64,000 nt of DNA from Bacteroides sp. AN502(2024) (GCF_041227145.1 NZ_JBGFSP010000003.1:1860001-1924000), one strand, 5' to 3'. Counted from the first letter of the stretch, positions 18,192 to 27,844 are shown. The notes: a model not told the origin generated them from the letters alone. Translations and numbers: made by a program.

Positions 18192-20348
18192 TTAAAAATA
18201 ATGTTTATAAACTACAACAAAACCCTTCTGAGATGTGTATGGTTTATTCACCCAAGGCTTCAGAAAAGGTGATTTTAAGGCATTTCCTCCTCTGAATATG
18301 AATGACGTTTTACTCATTAACTTAGGCAAATTAATTTGTTGATTAGGAGTGAAACCCGCAGTACTACCATTTTTGACTTCGAACAAATGCAATTTCCCAT
18401 TCAATTCACCAACAAAATCAAACCTGTTACGAATCATACCACCCGTACCGTCAGGCACATCTACAGAGACTTCTGTTTGATATACAGTTCCTCCTTCTGC
18501 TCTAAATTCTCTCATCGCTTCATTTACTCCCAATTGACCTTTATCATAAGGAGTCATCTGAGTATTATTCATATTATTGAGCAAGGGGTCTTTAGACAAC
18601 ACAGAAAGCCCGTCATCTATAGAAAAATTCAACGCTTCAGGATGTTCAACTGTATTTATCGGTGTGTTTTTTAGCGAAAAAGCGCCACGTCCTTGAGCTA
18701 TCTCCTGACCAGTCCACACATTCTGTCCTTTGACGAAAGACAAGCCACCACCAATCAATCCACCCGCCACAGTACCTGTAGCAGAACCATATAATGCACC
18801 ATAAAGACCGTTAGACCAAGCATCTCCAATATTTCCTCCGCCCACTAACGTATTCCCAAAACCTAGAGTAAAGCCAGATGTTGCACCACCTACAAATCCT
18901 CCTATCGCACCACCTACAAAACCCCCTAAACCAGTCACTGCAGTTGCTGCACCACCAGTCACAGCACCAATAGCACCTGCTGCCGCACCAACTCCGAAAT
19001 AAGCCAAGCCTTGCCCAAAATTATCTATGCTGTCCCAATGAGTCGCCACATTAATCGCTCCACCTATTACGGCTGCCGCAATCAACCACCAGAACTCCCC
19101 ATTCTCATCCACATAACACAGCGGACTATTCATACAATAACTATAACGGTTGAAAGCCTGCGTATAATCAAGTATCTGTACATAAGGGTCAGGGCTCAGA
19201 AAACGTCCTAATACAGGATCATATAAACGGGCATTCATATTAATGAGCCCGAACATCGGTAAATGTTCATGTCCTGTAAAGCCTCTACCCAGCATCAATT
19301 CCGGAGCACTCCCGTCAGCGTACACCTCATGTGTCAAAGAATTACGCCTGCATCCCCAGGCATCAAAACTGTTTTCTTCTACCACACTTCCTTGCACATC
19401 TGTTATTTGCAAGATGCTACCCAGATAATCACGATGAATGAAGTAAACAGATGAACCATCACTTTGCTTCACCAACACAGCAGGAGCATCATAATACCCC
19501 CCACCTAAGTATAATCTTTCCTGTATACCCGTACTGTCAATATCCAATTCATAGTTACCACCCAGATAATAGCGTGTCAATTGAGTCAAATCATTTACCG
19601 AGAGCTGCATACGTATACGGTCATGATTAGCATTATATACCAACACAGCCTTCTTCGTATCTTGCGTGATGACAGAAGGACGCTCGCCGGCGGTATATGT
19701 AATGTCAAGACCGGGCTTCACAATATTGTCTTCCACAGGGGTCAGACCTGTCACAGCATATGGGCGGTTAGGATCAGTGTAGACCAACTGTCCTGCATCA
19801 CCCTTCCAGCGAATATTACCATAATTATCATAAAGAACGGTATTATTACCATAAGCACACAAACGATTCAATTCATCATAACCAAAATCCTCCGACATTC
19901 TTCGAATTTCATTCGTACGTCTCTCAAGATTATTCTTTTCTACATTAAAATGGTAACTATAATCGGATATGACTGTTTTATCCGCACGAATAACACTTCG
20001 TCTTGCAGGCAACCCCCAATCATCAAATGCATAATTACGTTGCATTTCACCGCATGTAAGCTTGGTCAATTGTCCCTGTGAATTCTCTTCATCATACCGA
20101 TAGACCAGTGTTCCGTCCGCAAGACGAACTTCTGTCAGGAAACCGTGGTGGTAAGACAACTCTTCTGTGGTCAAAGCACCGTTTTGAGAGGTATAAGCAA
20201 TGGATTCAGGCAATCCGTCAACTGTATAACCATACGTTTTCTGCAACCATTTACCATCTGGAGCTTCTTCACGCTGCGTTTCCAGTCTGCCATACTCATC
20301 GTAGGTATTACGTAGAGCACTACCATTACTTGACACTGCGGAAAGCAA
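18192..20348 (-). CDS. RHS protein, C-terminal part: YD repeats, RHS core and PD-(D/E)XK-like toxin tip
   Basis: This is the second reading frame of the large rhs gene; it begins at LLSAVSSNGSALRNTY without a true start codon. It holds the last YD repeats, the RHS core (GRGFTGHEHLPMFGL, ARLYDPVLGRFLSPDP) and a Gly/Ala-rich segment. The linker TPINTVEHP marks the point where cassettes diverge. The tip after about residue 580 has TPYDKGQLGVNEAMREF, then RFDFVGELNGKLHLFEVKNG. Its D...ExK arrangement fits the PD-(D/E)XK nuclease fold. In an intact gene the RHS shell would enclose this tip. One base is missing upstream (see the companion entry). Confidence 0.85.
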   Translation of the reverse strand: MLSAVSSNGSALRNTYDEYGRLETQREEAPDGKWLQKTYGYTVDGLPESIAYTSQNGALTTEELSYHHGFLTEVRLADGTLVYRYDEENSQGQLTKLTCGEMQRNYAFDDWGLPARRSVIRADKTVISDYSYHFNVEKNNLERRTNEIRRMSEDFGYDELNRLCAYGNNTVLYDNYGNIRWKGDAGQLVYTDPNRPYAVTGLTPVEDNIVKPGLDITYTAGERPSVITQDTKKAVLVYNANHDRIRMQLSVNDLTQLTRYYLGGNYELDIDSTGIQERLYLGGGYYDAPAVLVKQSDGSSVYFIHRDYLGSILQITDVQGSVVEENSFDAWGCRRNSLTHEVYADGSAPELMLGRGFTGHEHLPMFGLINMNARLYDPVLGRFLSPDPYVQILDYTQAFNRYSYCMNSPLCYVDENGEFWWLIAAAVIGGAINVATHWDSIDNFGQGLAYFGVGAAAGAIGAVTGGAATAVTGLGGFVGGAIGGFVGGATSGFTLGFGNTLVGGGNIGDAWSNGLYGALYGSATGTVAGGLIGGGLSFVKGQNVWTGQEIAQGRGAFSLKNTPINTVEHPEALNFSIDDGLSVLSKDPLLNNMNNTQMTPYDKGQLGVNEAMREFRAEGGTVYQTEVSVDVPDGTGGMIRNRFDFVGELNGKLHLFEVKNGSTAGFTPNQQINLPKLMSKTSFIFRGGNALKSPFLKPWVNKPYTSQKGFVVVYKHYF

Positions 20349-23300
20349 GAGGTTTCCGTGTCATCGTAGGTATAAACCGTTGTTAAATCCGGTGTTACTT
20401 GTTTCGTGACACGGCCATAGCGGTCATACTCTTTCACAATCTCACGACCGTCAGCATCGGTTTCTTTGCAAATATTTCCGGCTTCATCATATTCTGTCCG
20501 CCGGATTCCTGCACTAGGATCTTTAATAGCAGTACGACGACCATATTTATCATAATAAAAACGGGTTTGTATATTTCCCGAAATTATTGTCACCACCGGT
20601 TGACCATCGGGACGGTAATAGTAAGCAATACTTCCTGCAGCGTCCGTCGCCTGTGTCATCAGTCCGGTTTCGTCATACTTGCGGATATGGCGGATACCAT
20701 TTTCAATAATAGTATCAGTTAAGGCACCATAAGCACAAGAATCTACTTTCCCCGAAGCATAGCGGGTGGAAGTACGGCGGCCAAACTTATCATACACCAG
20801 ACTATTCCAACGTGAGGGCAGACTATCCGTAGTGGATAACGATTCTTTTTCAAGTAATCCAGTTTTGACATTATATACTTTATCCGTTTTCATTTCCCTT
20901 CCGTCGAAGCGAACCTGTGATGTACGTACTTCCCGTTTAAGATAGTCATAATGCGTTTTTGTTACAGGTTTACCTGTTTCAGTAACGATTGCAACATACA
21001 ACCCCGGTTCTCTTTCGCTACTCCACGCAGTCGATAATTGTTTCACGCGTCCATCAGGATAGCGGGTTTTGATAAGATGTCCCCATGTATCATACTCATA
21101 ATGGATGATACGCCCCTTATGATCGGTACTGTTCTGCAAAAGTCCGGTTTCCAAATCATAAACGTAATTGATATACAATCCCATAGGATCAGATTCTTTC
21201 AACAAGCGCCCATCCCGACTATATTCAAATACTTTAGTCAGTTTATCTGCTGAGTCATAGGAACGCTGCTCCTGCTTGACCAATTGCAGTTTGTCGTTAT
21301 ACTCGTAAAGTTCTTGGGAAGTGATATTCCCGTTGACAAACTTTGTTTTACGGACAGGAAGATACCGGTTGTCATAATCCGTCCTTATTTCCTGAATAAT
21401 AGTCGAATCATTACGAGAACTTTGCGTCCATGAGAAAAGCGGAAGCCCCAACAGATACCAGTCGTTGTTTTCTACATTCTGATAACCGAATGATTTTGCT
21501 TCCGTATAATGAGCACCATAGGAAGTAGACATACCGGTTGCCTGTCCGTAGTCGTTATACTCATACGTGATAACCTTTTCCGTACCATTCAGAGCATCCT
21601 TCACAGTCTCTTTCTTCAATTTCAGAAGAACAGTTTTATCCTGCGCCCTCTCCAATACATATTTACGCACAACTGTATCAGTAGGAGTTTCTTTTTTTAC
21701 CTCTGTACTCAACAGCTCCGGATCGAACACAGAAGCCATCGTACGTTTATTCACCACATCTTCTGTCTCAATCTTCCGGAAACCACGGAAACCCAGACCT
21801 GTACGATGGAACACGGCATTGGTGTACTTGTAATATTCCCATGAAAGCTGCTCGTTCCCTTTCGTTTTTTTCAACCATGCGGGTACATACAAATGGGGAT
21901 TCATTATCGTATAAGGATAACTGATATATCCCAATGAAATATCCGGCCGGCTCACATAACCATTCTCAGATGTTTCCATTATATCCATATAATAGTGGTT
22001 TGAGGTCACTCCATAACTGTCTGTAAAATCCCGCAGCATACGTTCTTTCGACTCGTTGTGATTGTATTTATACACATGAAGCTTCTCATTATCCACGCAA
22101 ATCAGACTTCCTGACCAATAGTAGGGCTGCGCCACATTCGCCACGGCAAATTGTGCCGACAGGTTATCCATCTGTAAAACCGAACGGTAATTATAATGCT
22201 GGCTTATCTTTCCGTTTTCGTTCAGATGAACATAGATTTTCCCGCGAACATTGCGCAACAGATCAGGCAACCCGTCATTATCCACATCTAGCAACATGAA
22301 ATTCAGCCCCACTGTCTCATGAAAACAATAGAATAATTCTTCCGTATGCACCTTAAATCCCGAATTAACGGCACTATAAGATGAATTGCCCGTAGAAATC
22401 AAAAATGTCCAACGCTTGCCGTTCTCCACATTCCAATCAAAGACCACAAGGTCACGCTGGGATACACTCGGATCGACCGTACATTCCTGACCCGAATAAG
22501 AATGTACATAATGTTTATACCCACTGGCACTGGTACTTTTCAAGTTACTTTCACTATTACATGCACCATGACAAATTCCGTCTCCCAAATGCTTGAAACC
22601 ATCCTTGCAATGCACACGGCGAGGTCCCAGAATAATATCCATATTTCCGTCACCGTTCATATCAGTCACCATCAGCTCCCGGTCTTTGATGGTGGCGCTT
22701 TCGAAATTGAAATGCATGATATTAATTGCACCAGAGTATGCCAACTGCCTGAACCCGCTACCGGTGAACTCATAAACATAAAGCCCGTTTATATTAATCA
22801 GACAGATATCTGTCTTGCCATCACCATTATAGTCCATAGGAATCAGGCGATCGGCGTACAACGCCCTGCTATCCACCTGATGCAATGTAAAGTCGAAACA
22901 CGCTCCGTCATAAATTGCCTTCCGATAATTCAAATCTACCAACAAGGCACGTGAAGGATATTTGTTTTTATCCGAATTATAACAACTCGATATAGCCAGC
23001 AACTCAACTTTACCATCCCCATTGAAATCACCGGTTATCACCTGTCGTTCATGAATATATCCATCCCACTCCGAATATATGTAATCCGAATGCCGATTGG
23101 GATCGACATCATTCGTATACACCGATACCACCAATTTGTCATCACAATAATTTACTTTTACCGGCTCTTCCAGACCGTCTCCGTTTACATCTAACGCTTC
23201 CAGTTGTTTGAAACCTTTTCCGGCTGTAAATACGACAGGAGAGACATTTGAGCCCGACAAATCTTTGTAGACCAATAAATGTTGTGTCTCAGTATACTCA

Positions 23301-24334
23301 CCGAGCACCGGATATGAAATCAAACCGTCACTTTTCAATGCCCTATTGAATTTTCCGCGTGATAAAGCAAGGGATCTATGAGAATTGGGACCCTGAACTG
23401 AGTTCTGGAAATACCTCTGTAAATAAATCGTACTTCCACTGAGAAACTCGATACTCCTTCCGTCTCCATATCTGAATTGCAGAGGATTAAGCTTGCCATT
23501 TTTCGTTTCACACGCTAACTGTATTGGCAGGTTCACACCCCTGTTCTGATAAGAAAGCAAATATCGCCGCCACAGTTTACCTTTATAAAACGATTCAACC
23601 TTCTCCAGCAAACGACTGTATTTTAAAGGTTTTCCATCTGTATAACGAGTGATAGCAGCATTCACGTTGCGATAAGTAAACACTACGGAATCATTATATG
23701 CACCTTCGACTTCTCCATACAGTACCTTATGGATATAAGGCAAATTATCCGCCTGTGTATAGACATATTTTACAGATCGGCCTTTACGATTTGTATACAA
23801 TGTCATCACATAACAGAAAGGAGCTTGTGAAGAAGTCTCGAACTTTGCCGTATTCCCATCCGGATAACGAGCTACTAATGTACCGTCCGCTTGCTTCTTC
23901 ACTTTTATAAACCCTTGTTCGCTTTGCCATTCGTCCGTACCGGTCTTCAACAAACGCATGCCATCTAACATCAGCTTGTCTTCATTCAAGGAAAGAGGGG
24001 ATGATTTTCCATCATAATAAATTGTCCCAGACACATGGGTAATACCGGACAGCCCGCCAATATTCCATCCATATCCCATTGCACTTTCACGCTGCTGGCT
24101 ATTATAACCAAACGACAAACGGGGATGAAATTCCTCAGGGTCAGGATGAATATCCATTGGCACCTGATATGTAACTGCCCCGGTAGGAGTAAGAGCATAT
24201 TGAACAGGGATTTCGCCTACATCATATGCGGAATTGCTTTCTTCTGGCACTACAGCTCCCTGCTGTGCCTTTGTTGAAATAGCTATCAATAAAGCGATCC
24301 CTAAAATAATTATTTTTTGTATGATATTTCTCAT
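20171..24334 (-). CDS. Large secreted SpvB/FG-GAP/RHS protein, N-terminal part
   Basis: A signal peptide (residues 1 to about 23, ending STKA) is followed by an SpvB-like domain (YQVPMDIHPDPEEFHPRLSF, MGYGWNIGGLSGI). FG-GAP/VCBS-type calcium loops follow near residues 381, 440, 500, 558 and 683 (DVNGDGLEE, DFNGDGKVE, DYNGDGKTD, DMNGDGNMD, DVDNDGLPD). YD repeats run from about residue 1000. This is the TcB/TcC-like architecture. The frame runs to residue 1387, but the last ~57 residues after TYDDTE are out of frame. At 20,352-20,354 the gene has a run of three A's (minus sense) where the orphan copy has four. Restoring it joins this part to 18,192-20,348 for about 2,047 residues. The gene overlaps the preceding one by 4 bases. 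Confidence 0.87.
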   Translation of the reverse strand: MRNIIQKIIILGIALLIAISTKAQQGAVVPEESNSAYDVGEIPVQYALTPTGAVTYQVPMDIHPDPEEFHPRLSFGYNSQQRESAMGYGWNIGGLSGITHVSGTIYYDGKSSPLSLNEDKLMLDGMRLLKTGTDEWQSEQGFIKVKKQADGTLVARYPDGNTAKFETSSQAPFCYVMTLYTNRKGRSVKYVYTQADNLPYIHKVLYGEVEGAYNDSVVFTYRNVNAAITRYTDGKPLKYSRLLEKVESFYKGKLWRRYLLSYQNRGVNLPIQLACETKNGKLNPLQFRYGDGRSIEFLSGSTIYLQRYFQNSVQGPNSHRSLALSRGKFNRALKSDGLISYPVLGEYTETQHLLVYKDLSGSNVSPVVFTAGKGFKQLEALDVNGDGLEEPVKVNYCDDKLVVSVYTNDVDPNRHSDYIYSEWDGYIHERQVITGDFNGDGKVELLAISSCYNSDKNKYPSRALLVDLNYRKAIYDGACFDFTLHQVDSRALYADRLIPMDYNGDGKTDICLININGLYVYEFTGSGFRQLAYSGAINIMHFNFESATIKDRELMVTDMNGDGNMDIILGPRRVHCKDGFKHLGDGICHGACNSESNLKSTSASGYKHYVHSYSGQECTVDPSVSQRDLVVFDWNVENGKRWTFLISTGNSSYSAVNSGFKVHTEELFYCFHETVGLNFMLLDVDNDGLPDLLRNVRGKIYVHLNENGKISQHYNYRSVLQMDNLSAQFAVANVAQPYYWSGSLICVDNEKLHVYKYNHNESKERMLRDFTDSYGVTSNHYYMDIMETSENGYVSRPDISLGYISYPYTIMNPHLYVPAWLKKTKGNEQLSWEYYKYTNAVFHRTGLGFRGFRKIETEDVVNKRTMASVFDPELLSTEVKKETPTDTVVRKYVLERAQDKTVLLKLKKETVKDALNGTEKVITYEYNDYGQATGMSTSYGAHYTEAKSFGYQNVENNDWYLLGLPLFSWTQSSRNDSTIIQEIRTDYDNRYLPVRKTKFVNGNITSQELYEYNDKLQLVKQEQRSYDSADKLTKVFEYSRDGRLLKESDPMGLYINYVYDLETGLLQNSTDHKGRIIHYEYDTWGHLIKTRYPDGRVKQLSTAWSSEREPGLYVAIVTETGKPVTKTHYDYLKREVRTSQVRFDGREMKTDKVYNVKTGLLEKESLSTTDSLPSRWNSLVYDKFGRRTSTRYASGKVDSCAYGALTDTIIENGIRHIRKYDETGLMTQATDAAGSIAYYYRPDGQPVVTIISGNIQTRFYYDKYGRRTAIKDPSAGIRRTEYDEAGNICKETDADGREIVKEYDRYGRVTKQVTPDLTTVYTYDDTETSCFPQCQVMVVLYVIPTMSMADWKRSVKKLQMVNGCRKRMVIQLTDCLNPLLIPLKTVL

Positions 24335-25032
24335 AATCTTTGTTGTTTTTTAATAGTTCTGATTCGATTACCCGACTGATCGTATTGGTATTGTACAGGG
24401 CTGTCATTCGGTTCCTCCGGCAGAATTTCCGGTTCATCAGGAATGCCAGGTGATAAATCGGCTATAATATTTATTCTCAATTCTCCGTTGGGAACGGAAG
24501 CATTCGAATATTTATAACCCGCAGTGATAATAAAATAGGTACCAGCGGACAAGTTCTTCAAATGTAAATAAGCAAGCCCAGGAGAAACACCTTCAGGAAT
24601 ACCAAGATCCTCTGGATCGAAATCTGGAGACAGAAAGTCTCCTTCTTCAAAAGTTGCTACCTCTTCTATGTTTACATTGCTATCTGGCTGAAGCTCAGAA
24701 AGGAGCCGATATACAAACAAGGAACTGAACCCCATGCGTGAGTTCCAGTTATGGACAATTACATCTCCCGAGGTCGGAATCTCCATCCGATAAAAAACGG
24801 CATTCCCTTGAGTCTTCTGATAATGACTGCTCCCTCTAGGCATGTAAATGAAGCTATTATACCAAGGTGGCACTTTCCGTGTATCGCGTACATCCGTAAA
24901 TGTCATTTTTCCAATGTCGAATGTCACTGGTATTGCGTCATAATAATAGGTACCATTTTTTTCTACGGTTTGCGCCTGCAGTCCCAATCCAAAAAATACT
25001 GCTAATAATATGAATATAATTCGTTTAGTCAT
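24331..25032 (-). CDS. Secreted protein encoded directly before the large rhs gene
   Basis: A 233-residue protein with a signal peptide (MTKRIIFILLAVFFGLGLQAQ). The middle is a beta-rich domain (VIVHNWNSRMGFSSLFVYRL, GLAYLHLKNLSAGTYFIITA) of the kind that coats surfaces or binds sugars. A Pro/Glu-rich linker leads to a single YD-like unit, QYQYDQSGNRIRTIKKQQRL, at the very end. The 4-base overlap with rhs shows coupling, so the two probably act together, perhaps as an adaptor or carrier. No named family recognised. Confidence 0.75.
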   Translation of the reverse strand: MTKRIIFILLAVFFGLGLQAQTVEKNGTYYYDAIPVTFDIGKMTFTDVRDTRKVPPWYNSFIYMPRGSSHYQKTQGNAVFYRMEIPTSGDVIVHNWNSRMGFSSLFVYRLLSELQPDSNVNIEEVATFEEGDFLSPDFDPEDLGIPEGVSPGLAYLHLKNLSAGTYFIITAGYKYSNASVPNGELRINIIADLSPGIPDEPEILPEEPNDSPVQYQYDQSGNRIRTIKKQQRL

Positions 25033-25131
25033 TGTGTTTATTGTTATAATTCACTATTGGATAATTCTACAAAGCCCCGCCATGCCAAACTGGCGCGCAC
25101 AATTTTGCATAGTGGGGATTATTCTCTTTTT

Positions 25132-25233
25132 TTACAAATTCATCGCATTAGCGCCCAAAACGCCTGCCAAAGCCGAAGCCACTGCGATAACCACTTTCAG
25201 GATCATATCCCATACCGATTTCTTCATTGCCAT
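25132..25233 (-). CDS. Smalltalk protein
   Basis: A 33-residue protein too short for usual gene finding: MAMKKSVWDMILKVVIAVAS then ALAGVLGANAMNL. One hydrophobic helix follows a basic start. Tiny proteins of this pattern follow amidase genes in many Bacteroides and are named smalltalk. The start codon overlaps the amidase TAA (TAATG), and the amidase's terminal GGAGG serves as its ribosome-binding site. A holin-like role is my guess only. Confidence 0.8.
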   Translation of the reverse strand: MAMKKSVWDMILKVVIAVASALAGVLGANAMNL

Positions 25234-25760
25234 TATTTACCTCCTTTCTGTTCTTTAATATGTTGTTTCACTCTGCGTACTTCCGTATTTGTTGTTTTGA
25301 TAGCAAACTCCTCAAGTTCCTTGAATTCCTTTGCCACCTCAAAACACGGGCACGATTTAACCCACTCTTCCGGTTCGATCTCACCGTTTCCATTCAAGTC
25401 CGGAGAAAGATCCCGATGTCCGCATACCCGGCAGCCGGGAAATTTTTCCTGTAGCTGCCCGACGAGTTTCCGGAGCGCAGCCCGCTGTGCCGGAGTCCGG
25501 GTATCTGCCGGGCGTCCCCGGCAGTCCAGACCACCTTCATAACAGATACTTATTGAATGATCATTGAAACCTTTAGCATGTGCTCCGATGCGTTCAAGCG
25601 GGCGGGTGAGATACACTGTTCCATCCTTGCGGATGTAGTAGTGATAGCCTGTCCCGTTGAATCCGCGACGTCGGTGCAACCGGTCCAAATCTTCCGGAGA
25701 GAGCGTACAATTCCTCCGCGTGGCACTGCAATGCACCACGATTAAATTGATGATTCGCAT
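25233..25760 (-). CDS. N-acetylmuramoyl-L-alanine amidase (T7 lysozyme-like)
   Basis: Cleaves the bond between muramic acid and the peptide of peptidoglycan. The 175-residue protein shows LIVVHCSATRR with the first zinc His, GYHYYIRKDGTVYLTRPLE, GAHAKGFNDHSISICYEGG with the next His, and CGHRDLSPDLNGNG near the end, as in Amidase_2 enzymes. No signal peptide is visible, as in phage lysins, so export would need help, perhaps from the smalltalk protein. It lies after the HU-like gene. Confidence 0.9.
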   Translation of the reverse strand: MRIINLIVVHCSATRRNCTLSPEDLDRLHRRRGFNGTGYHYYIRKDGTVYLTRPLERIGAHAKGFNDHSISICYEGGLDCRGRPADTRTPAQRAALRKLVGQLQEKFPGCRVCGHRDLSPDLNGNGEIEPEEWVKSCPCFEVAKEFKELEEFAIKTTNTEVRRVKQHIKEQKGGK

Positions 25761-25844
25761 GTTAATGGATAATTTAGTTTACTAGTTTAGTTAAAAGCTC
25801 TGTTTAGTCAGTCATTCGTGTTTGTGTTAGGTCCTACAGACAGA

Positions 25845-26345
25845 CTATGATGCCGGATCCGGTGATTCTTCACCACCTTCATCGGAACCACCACCAGGTT
25901 TACCACTATCTCCGCCACCCGAAACCGAAGTGTCGGCAAGGTCGAAACGGACACACTTGGCACCTGTCACCAAAGAACGGGTGGCAGTGGTACGGTCGGG
26001 GTTCTTGGTATAGTTGGGCAGGAAACGGACGGTAAGGGAAGCCTGGGCAGCCGATACTTTTTCCGGCAGTTCAACCCCTTTGCCGTTGGACTTCATCACC
26101 ATACGAAAAGTCCCGAAGCCATCGAGCGTCACACTTTCCGATGCTTGCAGGTGCTGGGCAACCACTGTCACCAGGTTATCAATCGTGTTCTTCACGTCAC
26201 CTGTGGAAAGAGACGAGTAAGCGGCTATCTCTTTGGCGAGTTGGGTGGTCGACACGTTGCCCGTGTATATCACACGGGGATGAAATAGTTTCTTTTTGTT
26301 CTTGTCTTCCAGAACCGACTGGAACGGTTTGTACAATATAGGCAT
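25845..26345 (-). CDS. HU-like DNA-binding protein
   Basis: A 166-residue Bacteroidales variant of the HU/IHF fold. Segments TTQLAKEIAAYSSLSTGDVKNTIDNLV and SVTLDGFGTFRMVMKSNG correspond to the HU helices and the beta-arm base. The C-terminus ends in a low-complexity Gly/Ser/Asp/Glu tail (SGGGDSGKPGGGSDEGGE). It precedes the amidase and smalltalk genes, an arrangement seen repeatedly in Bacteroides accessory loci. Confidence 0.87.
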   Translation of the reverse strand: MPILYKPFQSVLEDKNKKKLFHPRVIYTGNVSTTQLAKEIAAYSSLSTGDVKNTIDNLVTVVAQHLQASESVTLDGFGTFRMVMKSNGKGVELPEKVSAAQASLTVRFLPNYTKNPDRTTATRSLVTGAKCVRFDLADTSVSGGGDSGKPGGGSDEGGEESPDPAS

Positions 26346-26466
26346 AATTGTAATAGTTTTTTGTGTTAATAAATTAGTTTAGTTTTGTCCTCAAGCTTAA
26401 TGACACTGTAAAGATACAGGTATTATTCAAACTGCCCCAATCATTTTTTCAAAGTGCGTTCATAAA

Positions 26467-27357
26467 TTAATTAATTACGCTCAAAAGATAATGTCCCGGC
26501 AATTTGATTTTACCATTACTCCCTCGGATGTTGCTGAAGCCCTTCCATACAGGGTTTCCGATAGCTCCAAAATTGCTTTTCAGAATAATGGCGTATTGCT
26601 CGGAAGGTGGAATCTTGTAAGAGCGAAGGTTCTCCAGCAATCCTCCGAAATTACGCTGCATGCCATCGCACGGTGGTTGCATATTGTCGATGTATTCTTG
26701 CGTCATCACCTTCCTTCTTTTCAAATTTTTTCCTCCTCCATCCTCTCCTTGAGGAGAGTCAGAGAGGTGGTTTAATTTATTTTGATTTATTTTTGTTTGT
26801 TTTTCTTTGTTTTGTGTACCCGATGTCGCAAATTCAGCTTCCATTGTTACAGAACAAGTACTTGATGTTACAGAATCAGTAGTCGATGTTACATCATAGG
26901 CTGTTTTGTTATTGGCATTACCCGCACTGTTTTTGTTGCTTTGAGAAGATTGGTAGGATCCAAGCTCTTCCGCTCCCAACAGGCAGTAAGCAGGTTCTAT
27001 CAGCGAACTGCTGCGACGCTTGGTGATAAAGAGATACTGCCGCTGAATGTCGGCGGAAGTCAGGATGTCATATTGCCGGTAAAGCCCGGCATCAAACAGC
27101 CCACATTCCACAGAAAGAGCGATGATACGTTTCACATCATCCATGTCCGTACTGTAAAGGGCGTCCGTCAGTTCGTCGTAAAACTCATCATTGACAGAAA
27201 TGTAATATCCTTTTCCGCCATAGATGTACGAGAGCGTTTCTACCAATGTGGCAAAAGCGGCGTCACCTTCACGTTTCATGACACGACGCACCATGCGGTC
27301 GTGCATGAAACTGGTGCTCATGGGAAAATAATCCAGTCCCCGTTTTATTCTTCCCAT
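26467..27357 (-). CDS. DUF4373 protein (Lin1244/Lin1753-like N-terminal domain)
   Basis: A 296-residue protein. The N-terminal ~110 residues (GRIKRGLDYFPMSTSFMHDRMVRRVM, LSYIYGGKGYYISVN) match the DUF4373/Lin1753 domain of phage-replication-related proteins. A low-complexity Ser/Thr/Asn/Gln stretch follows. The C-terminus carries QEYIDNMQPPCDGMQRNFGGLLENL. A role in initiation or DNA binding is plausible but not shown. Its start overlaps the preceding gene by 13 bases. Confidence 0.82.
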   Translation of the reverse strand: MGRIKRGLDYFPMSTSFMHDRMVRRVMKREGDAAFATLVETLSYIYGGKGYYISVNDEFYDELTDALYSTDMDDVKRIIALSVECGLFDAGLYRQYDILTSADIQRQYLFITKRRSSSLIEPAYCLLGAEELGSYQSSQSNKNSAGNANNKTAYDVTSTTDSVTSSTCSVTMEAEFATSGTQNKEKQTKINQNKLNHLSDSPQGEDGGGKNLKRRKVMTQEYIDNMQPPCDGMQRNFGGLLENLRSYKIPPSEQYAIILKSNFGAIGNPVWKGFSNIRGSNGKIKLPGHYLLSVIN

Positions 27358-27665
27358 AGTGCGCGTAGTTTTTCCTTTTCCTGTTTCCGACGGATACTGT
27401 CCGCTACTACCTGCAGGGCATGGCGGATGAGGAACATACGTAAAGCGTCATCCTTCACCTCGGTTATCACCGGATAAGAAAGGGGTTTGTTTTCAAATAA
27501 TATACTTTTATCCTGATTGCGATACCTACGTGCGTTTGCCTTACGGCATTCTTTACAGTAGTTGTCTATAGTCCGGGTACGCCGGTTCATATAAAAGGCT
27601 TCCTGCAGAAGCTCCCGCTTGCAACATCCGCAGATGTGCAGAGATTGATTCATCAAAGTTTCCAT
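27345..27665 (-). CDS. Small zinc-ribbon-like protein of unknown function
   Basis: A 106-residue protein with two Cys pairs (HICGCCKRELL and NYCKECRKANARRYR) followed by a basic stretch, then a helical, charged C-terminal half. The CxxC...CxxC spacing suggests a zinc-binding nucleic-acid protein. A second in-frame ATG four codons on (MNQSLHICG) is an alternative start. It is the first gene of the DUF4373-HU-amidase group. Confidence 0.7.
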   Translation of the reverse strand: METLMNQSLHICGCCKRELLQEAFYMNRRTRTIDNYCKECRKANARRYRNQDKSILFENKPLSYPVITEVKDDALRMFLIRHALQVVADSIRRKQEKEKLRALWEE

Positions 27666-27712
27666 ACTGTTTTTCTATTTTATAGTTTTCATATTTAAAA
27701 TTTTTATCTTGG

Positions 27713-27844
27713 AGATATATAGCTTGCGCGCAGGACATATAGTTGCTATATATTGGAGATATATCGGCTGCACATTAAATATATAGATGCTACACGCAAG
27801 ATATATAGATGCTGTAAGCGGACTTTATATTGCTTCCGTCCATC
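27713..27844. repeat. Array of degenerate 22-bp tandem repeats
   Basis: Six consecutive 22-base units. Minus-sense consensus is close to GCATCTATATATCTTGCGTGTA. The two best units (27,779-27,822) agree at about 15 of 22 positions, the outer ones less. The period is about two helical turns. The array lies in the leader between the regulated promoter at 27,970 and the first gene. A 41-codon minus-strand frame (27,915 to 27,790) runs into it, but it has no supporting features, so I do not call it a gene. Confidence 0.6.
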
